Notes: generated from the sequence alone by a model not told the origin. A stretch of DNA of 64,000 bases from Chitinophagaceae bacterium (GCA_016708765.1 JADJFD010000001.1:310001-374000); one strand, 5' to 3'. Positions 8,795 to 17,721 are shown, numbered from the stretch's first letter. Made by a program: numbers and translations.

Positions 8795-9502
8795 TTACAT
8801 GTTTAATACCGATTCCAACGCAAGTTCCATCATTTCCTTCAACGCTTTTTCCCTATCAGCAGACGACATTTGTTCATGTGTAGGAATAATATCTGAAACT
8901 GTCAACAGGGTAGCAGCCGACTTTTTTAAATATCTGGCATTAGCAAACAAAGCAAAGGATTCCATCTCAACCGCAGGGCAATCATTCTTTACCGCAATTT
9001 CCGGTGTCCCTTTTTTATCTCTGTAAAAAATATCGCTGGAGTGTATAGCACCTTTAATAATTGTCATTCCTCTTTCACCAGCTTTCTCATTGATGGTTTC
9101 ATAAGCATCGCCTTCATGGTACATATGTTCACCGGTAAATCCAAAAGCATGCAATGCATAAGTAGATTCGCTGTAAGCTCTTTCTACATTGATAATGTCA
9201 AACAATTTTAGATCTGTTGTATAAGCTCCACAGGTACCAACACGGATGATGCATTCCACATCATATTCATTATACAATTCAAAAGAATAAATACCGATAG
9301 AAGGGCAGCCCATTCCACTGGCACCAACACTCACAGCTTTGCCCTTATATGTTCCGGTAAAGTATAAAGCATTCCGAACACTGCTCACCTGTTTTACATC
9401 CTGTAAAAAATTATCAGCAATATATTTGGCTCTAAGCGGATCGCCGGGCATTAATACGATTGGGGCTATTTCTCCTTTCTTTGCACTTATGTGTACACTC
9501 AT
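8795..9502 (-). CDS. deoD: Purine nucleoside phosphorylase, DeoD type
   Basis: Catalyses phosphorolysis of purine (deoxy)nucleosides to the free base and (deoxy)ribose-1-phosphate for salvage. The 235-residue length is typical of hexameric DeoD. Motifs are MPGDPLRAKYIAD (phosphate site), GASGMGCPSIGIYSFEL, RVGTCGAY, AVEMESFALFANA, and TVSDIIPTHE with the catalytic Asp. It stands alone on the minus strand between hutH and hutU. Hairpin repeats flank both sides, which suggests it was inserted or inverted between them. Confidence 0.9.
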   Translation of the reverse strand: MSVHISAKKGEIAPIVLMPGDPLRAKYIADNFLQDVKQVSSVRNALYFTGTYKGKAVSVGASGMGCPSIGIYSFELYNEYDVECIIRVGTCGAYTTDLKLFDIINVERAYSESTYALHAFGFTGEHMYHEGDAYETINEKAGERGMTIIKGAIHSSDIFYRDKKGTPEIAVKNDCPAVEMESFALFANARYLKKSAATLLTVSDIIPTHEQMSSADREKALKEMMELALESVLNM

Positions 9503-9561
9503 GTATAATTAGATTTCAATGAAGATATTTATTTATTGGATAATTACGACTTTTGTGGTTA

Positions 9562-9654
9562 ACCACACCTGCCTGTCGGCAGGCAGGGATAAATCAGATT
9601 AATGCACAGATTACACTGTGTTATCTGCGAAAACAAATCCGTGTAATCTGTGGT
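9562..9654. repeat. Intergenic hairpin repeat, copy 2, with nested insertion
   Basis: This copy has the same family arms as the one at 8715: the left arm begins accaca (9562) and the right arm is aatccgtgtaatctgtggt (9636-9654). The left arm is interrupted right after accaca by a 20-nt palindrome (9568-9587) and resumes with gat. Confidence 0.75.
9568..9587. repeat. Small palindrome nested in the hairpin repeat
   Basis: The sequence is cctgcctg, loop tcgg, caggcagg: a perfect 8-bp stem. It sits precisely between accaca and gat of the repeat arm, whereas copy 1 reads accacagat without interruption. That indicates a clean insertion. Confidence 0.8.
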
Positions 9655-9666
9655 AAAAAATTAAGC

Positions 9667-11463
9667 ATGACTACAACTACCAAACGATACGACGCCATTA
9701 AATACAAAACCCCAACAGGTACCAAACTTTCCTGCAAAGGATGGATACAAGAAGCTGCTCTTCGAATGTTACTTAACAACCTCGACCCCGAAGTAGCCGA
9801 ACGTCCCGAAGACTTGATAGTATATGGTGGCCGTGGCAAAGCTGCCCGCAACTTTGAAGCATTGGATAATATCATCTCAGCTTTAAAAGTGGTGGAGAAT
9901 GATGAAACATTGCTTGTTCAATCTGGCAAACCTGTGGGCATACTTAAAACACATAAAGATGCACCAAGAGTACTTATCAGCAACAGCCAACTTGTTCCCA
10001 ATTGGGCCAACTGGAAACACTTTGATGAGTTAGAAAAGAAAGGCCTCATGATGTATGGACAAATGACCGCCGGTTCCTGGATATACATTGGCAGCCAGGG
10101 TATCGTACAAGGTACTTACGAAACCTACGCCGCATTGGCCAATAAACACTTTTCAAATAATGATGACTCCAAGAACCCCCTTTCGGAGGGCAGGGGGGCT
10201 TCTCTCAAAGGAACATTAAATGTAACAGCAGGCCTCGGCGGCATGGGCGGCGCACAACCTTTGGCCATTACGATGAACGAAGGTGTGGCACTTATTGCCG
10301 AAGTAGAAGAATGGCGGATTGATAAACGCATCGAAACAAGATACCTTGATGAAAAATATAGTGACATAGATGAAGCCATCAACAAGGCACAACAATACAA
10401 GGCAGAAGGCAAGGCCATCAGCATCGGCGTACTCTGCAATGCGGTGCATTTGTTAGAAAGATTAATTGAAAGAAATATAATTCCCGATACACTTAGCGAC
10501 CAAACCTCGGCACATGATCCGCTCATTGGTTATATACCGTATACTTTAAATAACGAACAAGCCAATGTACTAAGAGAACAAAATCCTGATGAATATACAA
10601 AGCTTAGTTACGAAAGCATGTACCTGCATGTGCAATTGATGTTGCAACTTATGGACAAAGGCGCCATCACTTTTGATTATGGAAATAATATAAGAGCAAG
10701 GGCAAAAGAATATGAAAACGGAAGTCATAAGTCAGAAAATTCCAAAGAAGGCAACGGTACGTTGACATCCCGTCTTCCCAACTTCCCGGCATTCAAAACC
10801 GGCAGATGTTTCGATTTTCCCGGCTTTGTTCCCGCCTACATCCGTCCGCTATTCTGCGAAGGCAAAGGCCCTTTCCGTTGGGCGGCTCTAAGCGGCGACC
10901 CGGCTGATATAGCCGTAACTGACGAAGTGATAAGGAAACTATTTCCGGAGAACACCGCATTGATGCGTTGGTTAAAACTAGCGAATGAAAAAATTGCCTT
11001 TCAGGGTTTGCCAGCAAGAATTTGTTGGCTTGGACAAGGCGAAAGAGAAAAAGCAGGTCTTGCTTTTAATGAATTAGTAAGAACAGGAAAAGTAAAAGCT
11101 CCAATCGTTATTGGCCGGGATCATTTAGATACAGGTTCCGTGGCATCTCCCAACAGAGAAACAGAAGCCATGCTCGATGGTAGCGATGCTGTTGCCGACT
11201 GGCCTATATTAAATGCATTGGTAAATACTGCTGGTGGAGCCAGCTGGGTTTCATTACATCATGGTGGTGGAGTAGGTATGGGGTATAGTATACATTCCGG
11301 TATGGTGATAGTTGCTGATGGAACAGATGATGCCGAAGCAAGATTAAAAAGAGTTTTGCGAAATGACCCCGGCATGGGAGTAATACGACATGCTGATGCA
11401 GGGTATGATATTGCTAAGGAAACGTTGAAGGATAATGATCTTGATTTTAAGAATCGTTTGTAA
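9667..11463 (+). CDS. hutU: Urocanate hydratase with two in-frame insertions
   Basis: Converts urocanate to 4-imidazolone-5-propionate with tightly bound NAD+, the second step of histidine breakdown. The product has 598 residues, against about 550-560 for the family. Motifs are IVYGGRGKAARN, NSQLVPNWANW, MYGQMTAGSWIYIG, GLGGMGGAQPLA, ARICWLGQGER, GRDHLDTGSVASPNRETEAM, and HHGGGVGMGYSIHSG. The extra length comes from two segments with no place in the family alignment: residues ~166-180 and ~350-378, both encoded by repeat-like DNA. ATG 9667 is chosen because the longer frame upstream only translates an intergenic repeat. hutI and hutG are not in the window. Confidence 0.92.
   Translation: MTTTTKRYDAIKYKTPTGTKLSCKGWIQEAALRMLLNNLDPEVAERPEDLIVYGGRGKAARNFEALDNIISALKVVENDETLLVQSGKPVGILKTHKDAPRVLISNSQLVPNWANWKHFDELEKKGLMMYGQMTAGSWIYIGSQGIVQGTYETYAALANKHFSNNDDSKNPLSEGRGASLKGTLNVTAGLGGMGGAQPLAITMNEGVALIAEVEEWRIDKRIETRYLDEKYSDIDEAINKAQQYKAEGKAISIGVLCNAVHLLERLIERNIIPDTLSDQTSAHDPLIGYIPYTLNNEQANVLREQNPDEYTKLSYESMYLHVQLMLQLMDKGAITFDYGNNIRARAKEYENGSHKSENSKEGNGTLTSRLPNFPAFKTGRCFDFPGFVPAYIRPLFCEGKGPFRWAALSGDPADIAVTDEVIRKLFPENTALMRWLKLANEKIAFQGLPARICWLGQGEREKAGLAFNELVRTGKVKAPIVIGRDHLDTGSVASPNRETEAMLDGSDAVADWPILNALVNTAGGASWVSLHHGGGVGMGYSIHSGMVIVADGTDDAEARLKRVLRNDPGMGVIRHADAGYDIAKETLKDNDLDFKNRL
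10163..10206 (+). repeat. In-frame GC-rich hairpin insertion in hutU
   Basis: The core aagaaccccc ... caggggggctt can pair CCCCC with GGGGG and AAG with CTT, around an inner cct/agg. Its composition is unlike the surrounding gene. It encodes about NDDSKNPLSEGRGAS, between KHF and LKGTLNVTAGLGG, where other urocanases have a direct junction of a few residues. Confidence 0.6.
10714..10800 (+). repeat. Second in-frame insertion in hutU
   Basis: This ~87-nt segment has imperfectly inverted ends: ggaagtcataagtcag near the start and gtcttcccaacttccc near the end. It encodes a low-complexity stretch from NGSHKSENSKEG to FKTGR just before CFDFPGFVPAYIRP. In the family the preceding helix joins this motif almost directly. 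Confidence 0.5.
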
Positions 11464-11470
11464 CTTATAC

Positions 11471-11533
11471 TGTCACACCGGGCTTGACCCGGTGTCTTTC
11501 TCAATAAAAACGCAACGTCTCCTGCGGGTGACA
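11471..11533. repeat. Short TIR-type intergenic element
   Basis: It begins tgtcacaccggg and ends gcgggtgaca, giving inverted TGTCAC ends, and contains a perfect 7-bp hairpin (caccggg/cccggtg, loop cttga at 11483-11487). It is 63 bp long and directly follows the hutU stop, where the hairpin may also act as a terminator. Confidence 0.5.
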
Positions 11534-11576
11534 TTGCTGGGAATTAGGCGATTGGCATATTTGCTATGCGTGTCTT

Positions 11577-12408
11577 TTAATAATAAATAATTTTTCTCTC
11601 AGCAATATCAAAATCAACACCTTCATTCGAGTATTGTGTTCGTTTGATCCAATTGCCTGTTTTATCATAATCGTATGTCCAGGTGGTTTTGTGCAGATAG
11701 TTATCCTGTCCTTCATATGTTTTTTCTTCTGTCATGCTGCCATGTGCATCATAAGCTCTTACTTTCCGAAACATAATTTCTCCTTTGCCATCATAATTTA
11801 TCTCTTCTATTTTGTTCCCTTTATCATCATACACAAGTTTCCTGGAAGAGTTTGAGTAGCCCGAGGTTTCCAGCAAATAACTTACTTCATTTCCTTTGGC
11901 ATCATAAGTATAGCTGGTTTTGCTTGACATTGTTCCGTCTCCTCTGTATCTTGTCATGGAGATATTATTTCCTTTATCATTGTATGTAAAAACATAACGT
12001 CTGTCTAACTGACCTTCTTTTGTATATTCCAGCATCTCGGTTAATTCTCCTTTAGCATTATAGAGCCAGGTTTTTTTTGTGGTAGGCTTTTCATCTTTAT
12101 CAAAGTAGGCCAGTTCTGCCTTTTTTTCTTTTGTATTATTAATGTATTTTATCTTGTAAGACAGACTTCCGTCTTTTTTCAGTTCGGTATATTCTGCGTA
12201 CCTGCCCATATTATCAAAAAGATACTTTTTTATTATATAGTATTTCCCATGCCGTAAATACACCATCTTCTTTATAACGGTAATTCTCCACCAGTGCCAT
12301 TGATTTTACTTTCCCTTTCAATTCCACTTTCTTAAGGTCATTCTTTAATTGAGCATCAGTACTAAAAACAACAGATATTGCAAACAATAAGATAAAGAAT
12401 GATTTCAT
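11577..12408 (-). pseudogene. Secreted YD-like repeat protein, frameshifted
   Basis: The start is ATG 12408 with a signal peptide (MKSFFILLFAISVVF, then DAQ). The reading frame breaks at a six-T run on the plus strand (12226-12231). Removing one base joins EILYNKK to YLFDNMGRYAEY and gives ~276 residues. The body consists of ~25-residue units with Y-(N/D)-x-K-G-N (YNDKGNNISM, YDAKGNEVSY, YDDKGNKIEE), like the wall-associated YD/RHS-type repeats of Bacteroidota. Whether the break is real or a read error is open; many genes here show the same type of indel. Confidence 0.65.
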
Positions 12409-12507
12409 AATGTATTTTTTATTGTAGCCAGAAAATATCTTAAAGCTAAAGCACATAAAAGTAAAAACAAAGTAAAAATAACGAATACCCTCTGAACGGT
12501 ATTTTGT

Positions 12508-14334
12508 CTACATCTCAAACTCCCAAACCGTTCTATAACTACCATGCTGCTCCATGTACGTAAGAAAGGCATGGTAAAATGCATCGGCAGCAATGGTGGC
12601 ACTGTCGCCGATTACAAATAATTTTTCTTTGGCTCGGGTAAGGGCCACATTCATGCGGCGATAGTCTTTGAGAAAACCAATATCGCCATCATCATTACTT
12701 CGCACCAGAGAGAGAATGATGTTTTCTTTTTCCTGTCCCTGAAAACTATCGATAGTGCTGATGCGCATTGGCTTTGGCAACACTTCTTTTGCGGCCGCTA
12801 CCTGACCCGAATACGGAGAGATAAAAGCTGTAGACAAAGGATCGAGTTCTTCTGTTTGCAGAAGCTTGATGACTATATTTAATTCGCCGGGGTTTTGCAG
12901 ACTGCTGCCATTGGCACCATGCTCTTCGTTGTAACCTGAACCTGCAGTATCTATAAAAGTTATATGTGTGCCAGTGTTTGCCAACTGCGCAGGTGAGAGC
13001 AATTGATTGTTGTAAAAATAACTGCTGCTGAAACCAGCGATGGCTTCCTTCATCCGGTATTGTGTGTTGAGCAGATGAATGATGGCGGTATGTTGTATGG
13101 CAGTTTCCAGAATAGAAACATTGAGACCGAGCTTTGTGGCTTCCATACTTAATACGGTTGGCGGTAATTGCCAATGATCGCCAGCCAATACTACTTTATC
13201 TGCCAATGGAAAAATACACCAGGCTAATGGTTCGATACATTGGCCTGCTTCATCCAATACCATTGTGGCAAACTGCAAGTGATTGACACCAGCATCATAA
13301 ATGCCGATAGGTGTGCCGGCGATTACCTGTGCTTCTTCAAAAAGTTTTTCCTCGTTGTAGGCTTGCAGTTTTTTTATTTCGCTCCGCAGATTTTTTACTT
13401 CTTTGAAGAGGAGTTGCCGCTGTTCTCTTTCTGCTTTGCCAAAGCTGCGTTTGTACTTTAAAGCCATTCGGCGAAACTCTTCTGCTCTTTGTTTTAATTG
13501 TTTGATTTCTTTTTGTTGTTTGCTGTTGGCCAACCTTCCTTCTGGTGTATGAGCAAAAATGGCTTCGTCTGTTTTGCTGGCGTTGCCAACACGAAGTAGT
13601 CGTATGTTTTGTTGTAGTAATCCCTTTGCAATATTATCAACAGCAGTGTTGCTTGGTGCAGAGACTAAAACTTTTTCGCCATTCTTTATTAATTGCACAA
13701 TGGCTTCGATAAGAGTAGTCGTTTTACCGGTGCCGGGCGGGCCATGTACAATGGTAATGTCTTCATTTTGCAGAATGGCTTTTACGGCTTGTTGCTGACT
13801 ATCGTTTAACTGCTTGTTGCGAAAATCAACAGCTATATTTTTTACAGCAGGAGCAAGGTTGGTTGGTTCTCCATCATGCAATTGTTCAAATCGTTTGAAC
13901 AGGGGTTTGTTGTTCTCCAACTCGTTCAATACTTTTTTCATGATGCTGGTAGTTCTTGTATCAGGTGCTAACTTGATACCGACACCATTATCTTCAATCC
14001 AATCGGGAAAATCGGGAGCAAAGAGACGGAACTCCCCATTCTTTCCATCTAAATTTATAAGAACACCTTTTACTGGTTCTTCACCCGTAATAAAACATTC
14101 GATGGCTGCACCATCACGGAACATATTTGCCTCCGGCGGAAAACTTAGTTTGAAATTTACTTCGGGATAATCTGCATAACCAAAATTTTTGCGGGTAACG
14201 ATGATGGGATGCAGGGCTAGGCCTTCTGCTTTTAATGCTTTTAGACTATGCTGCTGATCTAAGCGATACCGCTGAGCCTGTTCTTTTTCTTCAAGATTAA
14301 TACATTGCAACAGCCGCTGAATATCCTTATGCAT
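12508..14334 (-). CDS. Superfamily I DNA/RNA helicase, UPF1/IGHMBP2 type
   Basis: An ATP-dependent helicase of 608 residues. The N-terminal ~150 residues hold a beta-barrel 1B-like region. Two RecA-like cores follow: Walker A GPPGTGKTTT (~res 200), motif Ia VSAPSNTAVDN, Walker B VLDEAGQ, motif III AGDHWQLPPTV, motif IV NTQYRMKEAI, motif V ISTIDSFQGQE, and motif VI RRMNVALTRAKEKL. A Lys/Arg-rich coiled-coil insertion (KQQKEIKQLKQRAEEFRRM) lies between motifs Ia and II, as in UPF1-like proteins. The in vivo substrate is unknown. It is on the same strand as the frameshifted YD-like gene 100 bp downstream. Confidence 0.88.
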   Translation of the reverse strand: MHKDIQRLLQCINLEEKEQAQRYRLDQQHSLKALKAEGLALHPIIVTRKNFGYADYPEVNFKLSFPPEANMFRDGAAIECFITGEEPVKGVLINLDGKNGEFRLFAPDFPDWIEDNGVGIKLAPDTRTTSIMKKVLNELENNKPLFKRFEQLHDGEPTNLAPAVKNIAVDFRNKQLNDSQQQAVKAILQNEDITIVHGPPGTGKTTTLIEAIVQLIKNGEKVLVSAPSNTAVDNIAKGLLQQNIRLLRVGNASKTDEAIFAHTPEGRLANSKQQKEIKQLKQRAEEFRRMALKYKRSFGKAEREQRQLLFKEVKNLRSEIKKLQAYNEEKLFEEAQVIAGTPIGIYDAGVNHLQFATMVLDEAGQCIEPLAWCIFPLADKVVLAGDHWQLPPTVLSMEATKLGLNVSILETAIQHTAIIHLLNTQYRMKEAIAGFSSSYFYNNQLLSPAQLANTGTHITFIDTAGSGYNEEHGANGSSLQNPGELNIVIKLLQTEELDPLSTAFISPYSGQVAAAKEVLPKPMRISTIDSFQGQEKENIILSLVRSNDDGDIGFLKDYRRMNVALTRAKEKLFVIGDSATIAADAFYHAFLTYMEQHGSYRTVWEFEM

Positions 14335-14363
14335 GGTGTGAAAATAGGATGGAAGGGAGGAAT

Positions 14364-14412
14364 AAAAAAACCTGTTTCATTCTTGCAATTAAAATCAAGA
14401 ACAAAACAGGTT
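14364..14412 (-). terminator. Rho-independent terminator of the DinB-like gene
   Basis: A ~17-bp stem (aacctgtttcattcttg against caagaacaaaacaggtt, two mismatches) is followed on the minus strand by seven T. It lies 20 bp past the stop of the gene at 14432 and before the helicase start. Confidence 0.8.
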
Positions 14413-14431
14413 GTAGTATTATAACATTGAA

Positions 14432-14953
14432 TTAATTTCCCTGCTGCGCCATCATAGCCTGCGACTCTTCATATGTAGGGCCGTACATACCTGGCACAGT
14501 ATTACCAGTTGCTCTAAGATGTGCAACTAACTCTCCACGATGGTGATAAAGATGATTAAATAAGAATCCTCTCACAACTGTAATTCTTGGCATTGGCGGC
14601 ATAATGTCTTGCCCGCCCATTTGCATACTCCATATATTCATGTAAGTGGATTCATCGCTATTTTCCAGTACGGCTTTGGCTTTAGCAATATTATCTTCAA
14701 GCTTGGCAACAATATTGGAAGCTTTGCTGATATCGCCTTTATCATATTTATAAGTATCCATACTAAATACATCCACATCAAAAGTGGCATCAAACCAATT
14801 ATATACTTCCGCAATATGTGATGCCAGTTGTCCGATAGACCATAGATGTGGTTGAGGTCTGTAGTCCAATGCTGAATCCGGAATTGCTTTTAATAACTTA
14901 AGGGTGTTTTCTGCCTCATGGGCAAATTCACCTAACAAAGATTGCTTTATCAT
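14432..14953 (-). CDS. DinB-family four-helix metal-binding protein
   Basis: The 173-residue product is a cytoplasmic four-helix bundle of the DinB/YfiT class. Metal-ligand positions are visible: LASHIAEVYNW (His ~47) and NHLYHHRGELVAHLR near residues 133-140. These proteins bind Ni, Zn or Fe; some are thiol-dependent transferases, but the substrate cannot be told from sequence. It is a single gene with its own terminator. A more diverged, secreted relative is at 17140. Confidence 0.82.
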   Translation of the reverse strand: MIKQSLLGEFAHEAENTLKLLKAIPDSALDYRPQPHLWSIGQLASHIAEVYNWFDATFDVDVFSMDTYKYDKGDISKASNIVAKLEDNIAKAKAVLENSDESTYMNIWSMQMGGQDIMPPMPRITVVRGFLFNHLYHHRGELVAHLRATGNTVPGMYGPTYEESQAMMAQQGN

Positions 14954-15139
14954 TTTAAATATTGTTATTACTAATATAAGATTATTGGCTGGTAAATAAA
15001 TACTGAATTATACCAGCGGTAATCTTAAAATAAACGGGTTATAACTGTCAATCTGTTGCGATTAATATCTTAACAAGCTACTTCATATTTGTAATCATTC
15101 TTTCATTATTTTAGTACTTCTTTTTAATACAAAATTGAT

Positions 15140-16717
15140 ATGAAGACATATATTTTATCCGTACTCATTCTTATATCTGTTGCAACAATTGCACAAGAGC
15201 CTTACTGGCAGCAAGAACTACGATATACGATTTATGCAACGCTAAATGATAAGGACAACAGCATTACTGCCAATGAAACAATAGTATATAAAAATAATGC
15301 TCCTTCTTCATTAGACTTTATTTGGTTTCATCTTTGGCCCAACGCTTATAAAGACGAGTCAACCGCATTGTTTCAACAAATAAAAAATGACGAATCCCGG
15401 TCGAAGAAACTGAAAGACCCTAAATACGGTTATATCGATCAGCTTGCTTTTAAAGTAAAGGGCGTGGCAGCTAAAACAGAAGCACATCCAAAGCATATTG
15501 ACATTATAAAATTACTGCTTGACAAACCGCTTGCCTCCGGTGATTCGATTACTATTGCCACACCTTTTCATGTAGTATTACCATCTTATTTTTCCCGTTC
15601 CGGCTATGCTGATGGAGAATTTATGGCTTGCCAATGGTATCCAAAACCAGCAGTGTATGATAAAAATGGTTGGCATGAAATGCCTTACTTAGATATGGGA
15701 GAGTTTTATAGTGAGTATGCAACATTTAATGTAACGCTTACTGTGCCGTCAGATTTTATTGTGGCTGCAACGGGTACATTGCAAACCAAAGCTGAGCTTG
15801 ATACTTATAAAAAAACTGGTGCTGCCAATACAGTAAGCAGAAGCAATAAGCCTGTATTATACCAGCCAGCAACAAAGGGTGGAAACAAAACATTAAGTTA
15901 TTACGCAGAACAGGTTCCTGACTTTGCATGGTTTGCTGATAAAGATTTTGTGATACAATACGACACAGTGCAACTTAGTTCTGGCAAAGTAGTCGATGCT
16001 TTTAGCTATTATCACAATAAAAAGAAAACACTTTGGGATAACAGTATTGATTATGTAAAAGATGCTACCAGAAAATACAGCGAATGGGTGGGAGAGTATG
16101 CTTACCCCGTGGTGCAGGCGGTAGAAGGCCCGGCAAATAATTCAAGCGGTGGAATGGAATACCCGATGGTTACACTTATTACAAGCCCTGATGCAAAAGT
16201 GGAAACATTAGATGGTGTGATAGCACATGAAGTGGGACATAACTGGTTTATGGCAATACTTGGCAGCAATGAAAGAATGCATACCTGGATGGATGAAGGT
16301 TTAAACAGTTATTATCACTTTAGATATGAAGCTGAAAAATACCGATACAACTCAATATTTGGCGATGCGATGCCAAAGGAAGTAAGGGATTTACCAGTAG
16401 ATAAATTTCAGGAAACAGTTTATACTGTTATTGATAAAAACCTGCCGATGGAATCTGCCATGGAAACTCCGGCAGATAAATTTCCTAACAGTGATGAATA
16501 TGGATTGGTATCGTATGTAAAAACGGCTTTGTGGTTATACCTGCTCGAATCCTCCGTAGGACGAGAAAAGTTGGATGCTGCCATGCAAAATTATTATCAG
16601 CAATGGAAATTCAAACATCCGCAACCAGAAGACATGCAAAAAGCTTTTGAAGAGGCTATTGGTGGTAACCTTGATCAATTTTTTAAGCTGACTAAAAAGA
16701 AAGGAAGGCTAGAATAA
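15140..16717 (+). CDS. Secreted M1-family zinc metallopeptidase
   Basis: The 525-residue product has a signal peptide ending at ISVATIAQ. An N-terminal beta-saddle domain is followed by the gluzincin core: H363-E-V-G-H367 in IAHEVGHNWF and the third zinc ligand Glu ~19 residues later in MDEGLNSYYH. The exopeptidase-type motif appears as GGMEYPMVT, where family members have GxMEN. It probably degrades peptides in the periplasm or outside the cell. It is shorter than classical 850-residue aminopeptidase N, as is usual for this Bacteroidota subgroup. The membrane-protein gene follows 30 bp downstream. Confidence 0.88.
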   Translation: MKTYILSVLILISVATIAQEPYWQQELRYTIYATLNDKDNSITANETIVYKNNAPSSLDFIWFHLWPNAYKDESTALFQQIKNDESRSKKLKDPKYGYIDQLAFKVKGVAAKTEAHPKHIDIIKLLLDKPLASGDSITIATPFHVVLPSYFSRSGYADGEFMACQWYPKPAVYDKNGWHEMPYLDMGEFYSEYATFNVTLTVPSDFIVAATGTLQTKAELDTYKKTGAANTVSRSNKPVLYQPATKGGNKTLSYYAEQVPDFAWFADKDFVIQYDTVQLSSGKVVDAFSYYHNKKKTLWDNSIDYVKDATRKYSEWVGEYAYPVVQAVEGPANNSSGGMEYPMVTLITSPDAKVETLDGVIAHEVGHNWFMAILGSNERMHTWMDEGLNSYYHFRYEAEKYRYNSIFGDAMPKEVRDLPVDKFQETVYTVIDKNLPMESAMETPADKFPNSDEYGLVSYVKTALWLYLLESSVGREKLDAAMQNYYQQWKFKHPQPEDMQKAFEEAIGGNLDQFFKLTKKKGRLE

Positions 16718-16747
16718 TTTATTTTCCTGTAATCAATTTAAAGAAAG

Positions 16748-17143
16748 ATGAATCTATTCAAAAATAATTTTATTCTACGATTTGCGGTAGCAGTGATTCT
16801 GCTGGCGCATAGTATTCCTGGAATGTTTGACGGAGGCATAAATAATTTTGGAAAATATTATTTAAACGAAACCGGATTTTCACCAATAGGTGTACCAATT
16901 GCTTGGGCAATAAAATTATCTCACATAGCTGCTGCCATTTGCCTGCTTATTGGTCATTTTATAAAACCTGCATCCATGATCACCATTTTAGTATTGATAA
17001 TGGGAATCATTATGGTTCATTTTAAAGAAGGTTGGTATGTAGTTGGTGGTGGCAGAAATGGTATTGAATTTAACTTTCTGCTGATTTTCGTACTGCTCAG
17101 TTTTATATTTCCAAATGGATTTGCTAAAAACGTAACTGCTTAA
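16748..17143 (+). CDS. Small DoxX-like membrane protein
   Basis: The 131-residue product has about four membrane segments (FILRFAVAVILLAHSIPG, LSHIAAAICLLIGHF, ITILVLIMGIIMVHF, FNLLIFVLLSFIF). The arrangement and the 'GIEFNFLLI' segment resemble the DoxX/DoxD family, whose members often act in redox or quinone-linked membrane complexes. The stop overlaps the convergent gene by four bases. Confidence 0.65.
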   Translation: MNLFKNNFILRFAVAVILLAHSIPGMFDGGINNFGKYYLNETGFSPIGVPIAWAIKLSHIAAAICLLIGHFIKPASMITILVLIMGIIMVHFKEGWYVVGGGRNGIEFNFLLIFVLLSFIFPNGFAKNVTA

Positions 17144-17721
17144 TTAGTTTTTGTTCCTTGTAACACATTTACACCTTTTGGTAATGGATTGCCGGATGAT
17201 CTTCGAAAAGTAACTATCTGACCGACATGCCATAGCGCATCAGCAATTGGGCCGTTTATAAGGTTCCAAAAAGGATATTCTTGTTTGCCATTTGTTCGTT
17301 CAAATATCATATCAAAATCTTCAAGATTGGCGTCTGGCTTTTTTAGTATTTCACTTGCTTGCTGAATCTGTAATAAAGTCTTTATACGCAATTCTTCAAA
17401 CGTAAGTTTTTCAAACCCAGATGAACCGATTGTTGTTTTTTTATTTACAGCATTAAGCAAAATAAAAGTAAGTCCATCAATATGCTGCAGTGTTTCCAAA
17501 CTTGTTCTGCTATCCTCGGTAGGTTTATAAGCAATATCTTTTTCTGTTAATCCTTCCGTAGCCCAGAAATAACGAAAGCCAAGTCCGTCAACCATTCTGG
17601 CAGCAACTGTTGCAGGTGTAAATGTTGCCGGAGCTTCTGGTATCTGATAATAATACGGTTTGTTTTGTGCTGAAGAAATTAAAGTAATCATTGCGGCAAA
17701 TAAAAAAGTTATTGTTTTCAT
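17140..17721 (-). CDS. Secreted DinB-like protein
   Basis: The 193-residue product starts with a signal peptide (MKTITFLFAAMITLISSAQ). The rest is helical with DinB-like landmarks: MVDGLGFRYFWATEGL, LETLQHIDGLTFILLNAV and ALWHVGQIVTFRR. The His residues in LQHID and WHVGQ sit where DinB proteins bind metal. Export is unusual for the family but seen in Bacteroidota. It is convergent with the DoxX-like gene. Confidence 0.7.
   Translation of the reverse strand: MKTITFLFAAMITLISSAQNKPYYYQIPEAPATFTPATVAARMVDGLGFRYFWATEGLTEKDIAYKPTEDSRTSLETLQHIDGLTFILLNAVNKKTTIGSSGFEKLTFEELRIKTLLQIQQASEILKKPDANLEDFDMIFERTNGKQEYPFWNLINGPIADALWHVGQIVTFRRSSGNPLPKGVNVLQGTKTN

Noticed and set aside
9553..9666. Upstream extension of hutU
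   Set aside because: The extra 38 codons translate an intergenic hairpin repeat and palindrome; family alignment supports ATG 9667.
10125..10526. Long open frame antisense to hutU
   Set aside because: It is the mirror of a well-conserved coding gene, with no signal peptide or family motif of its own.
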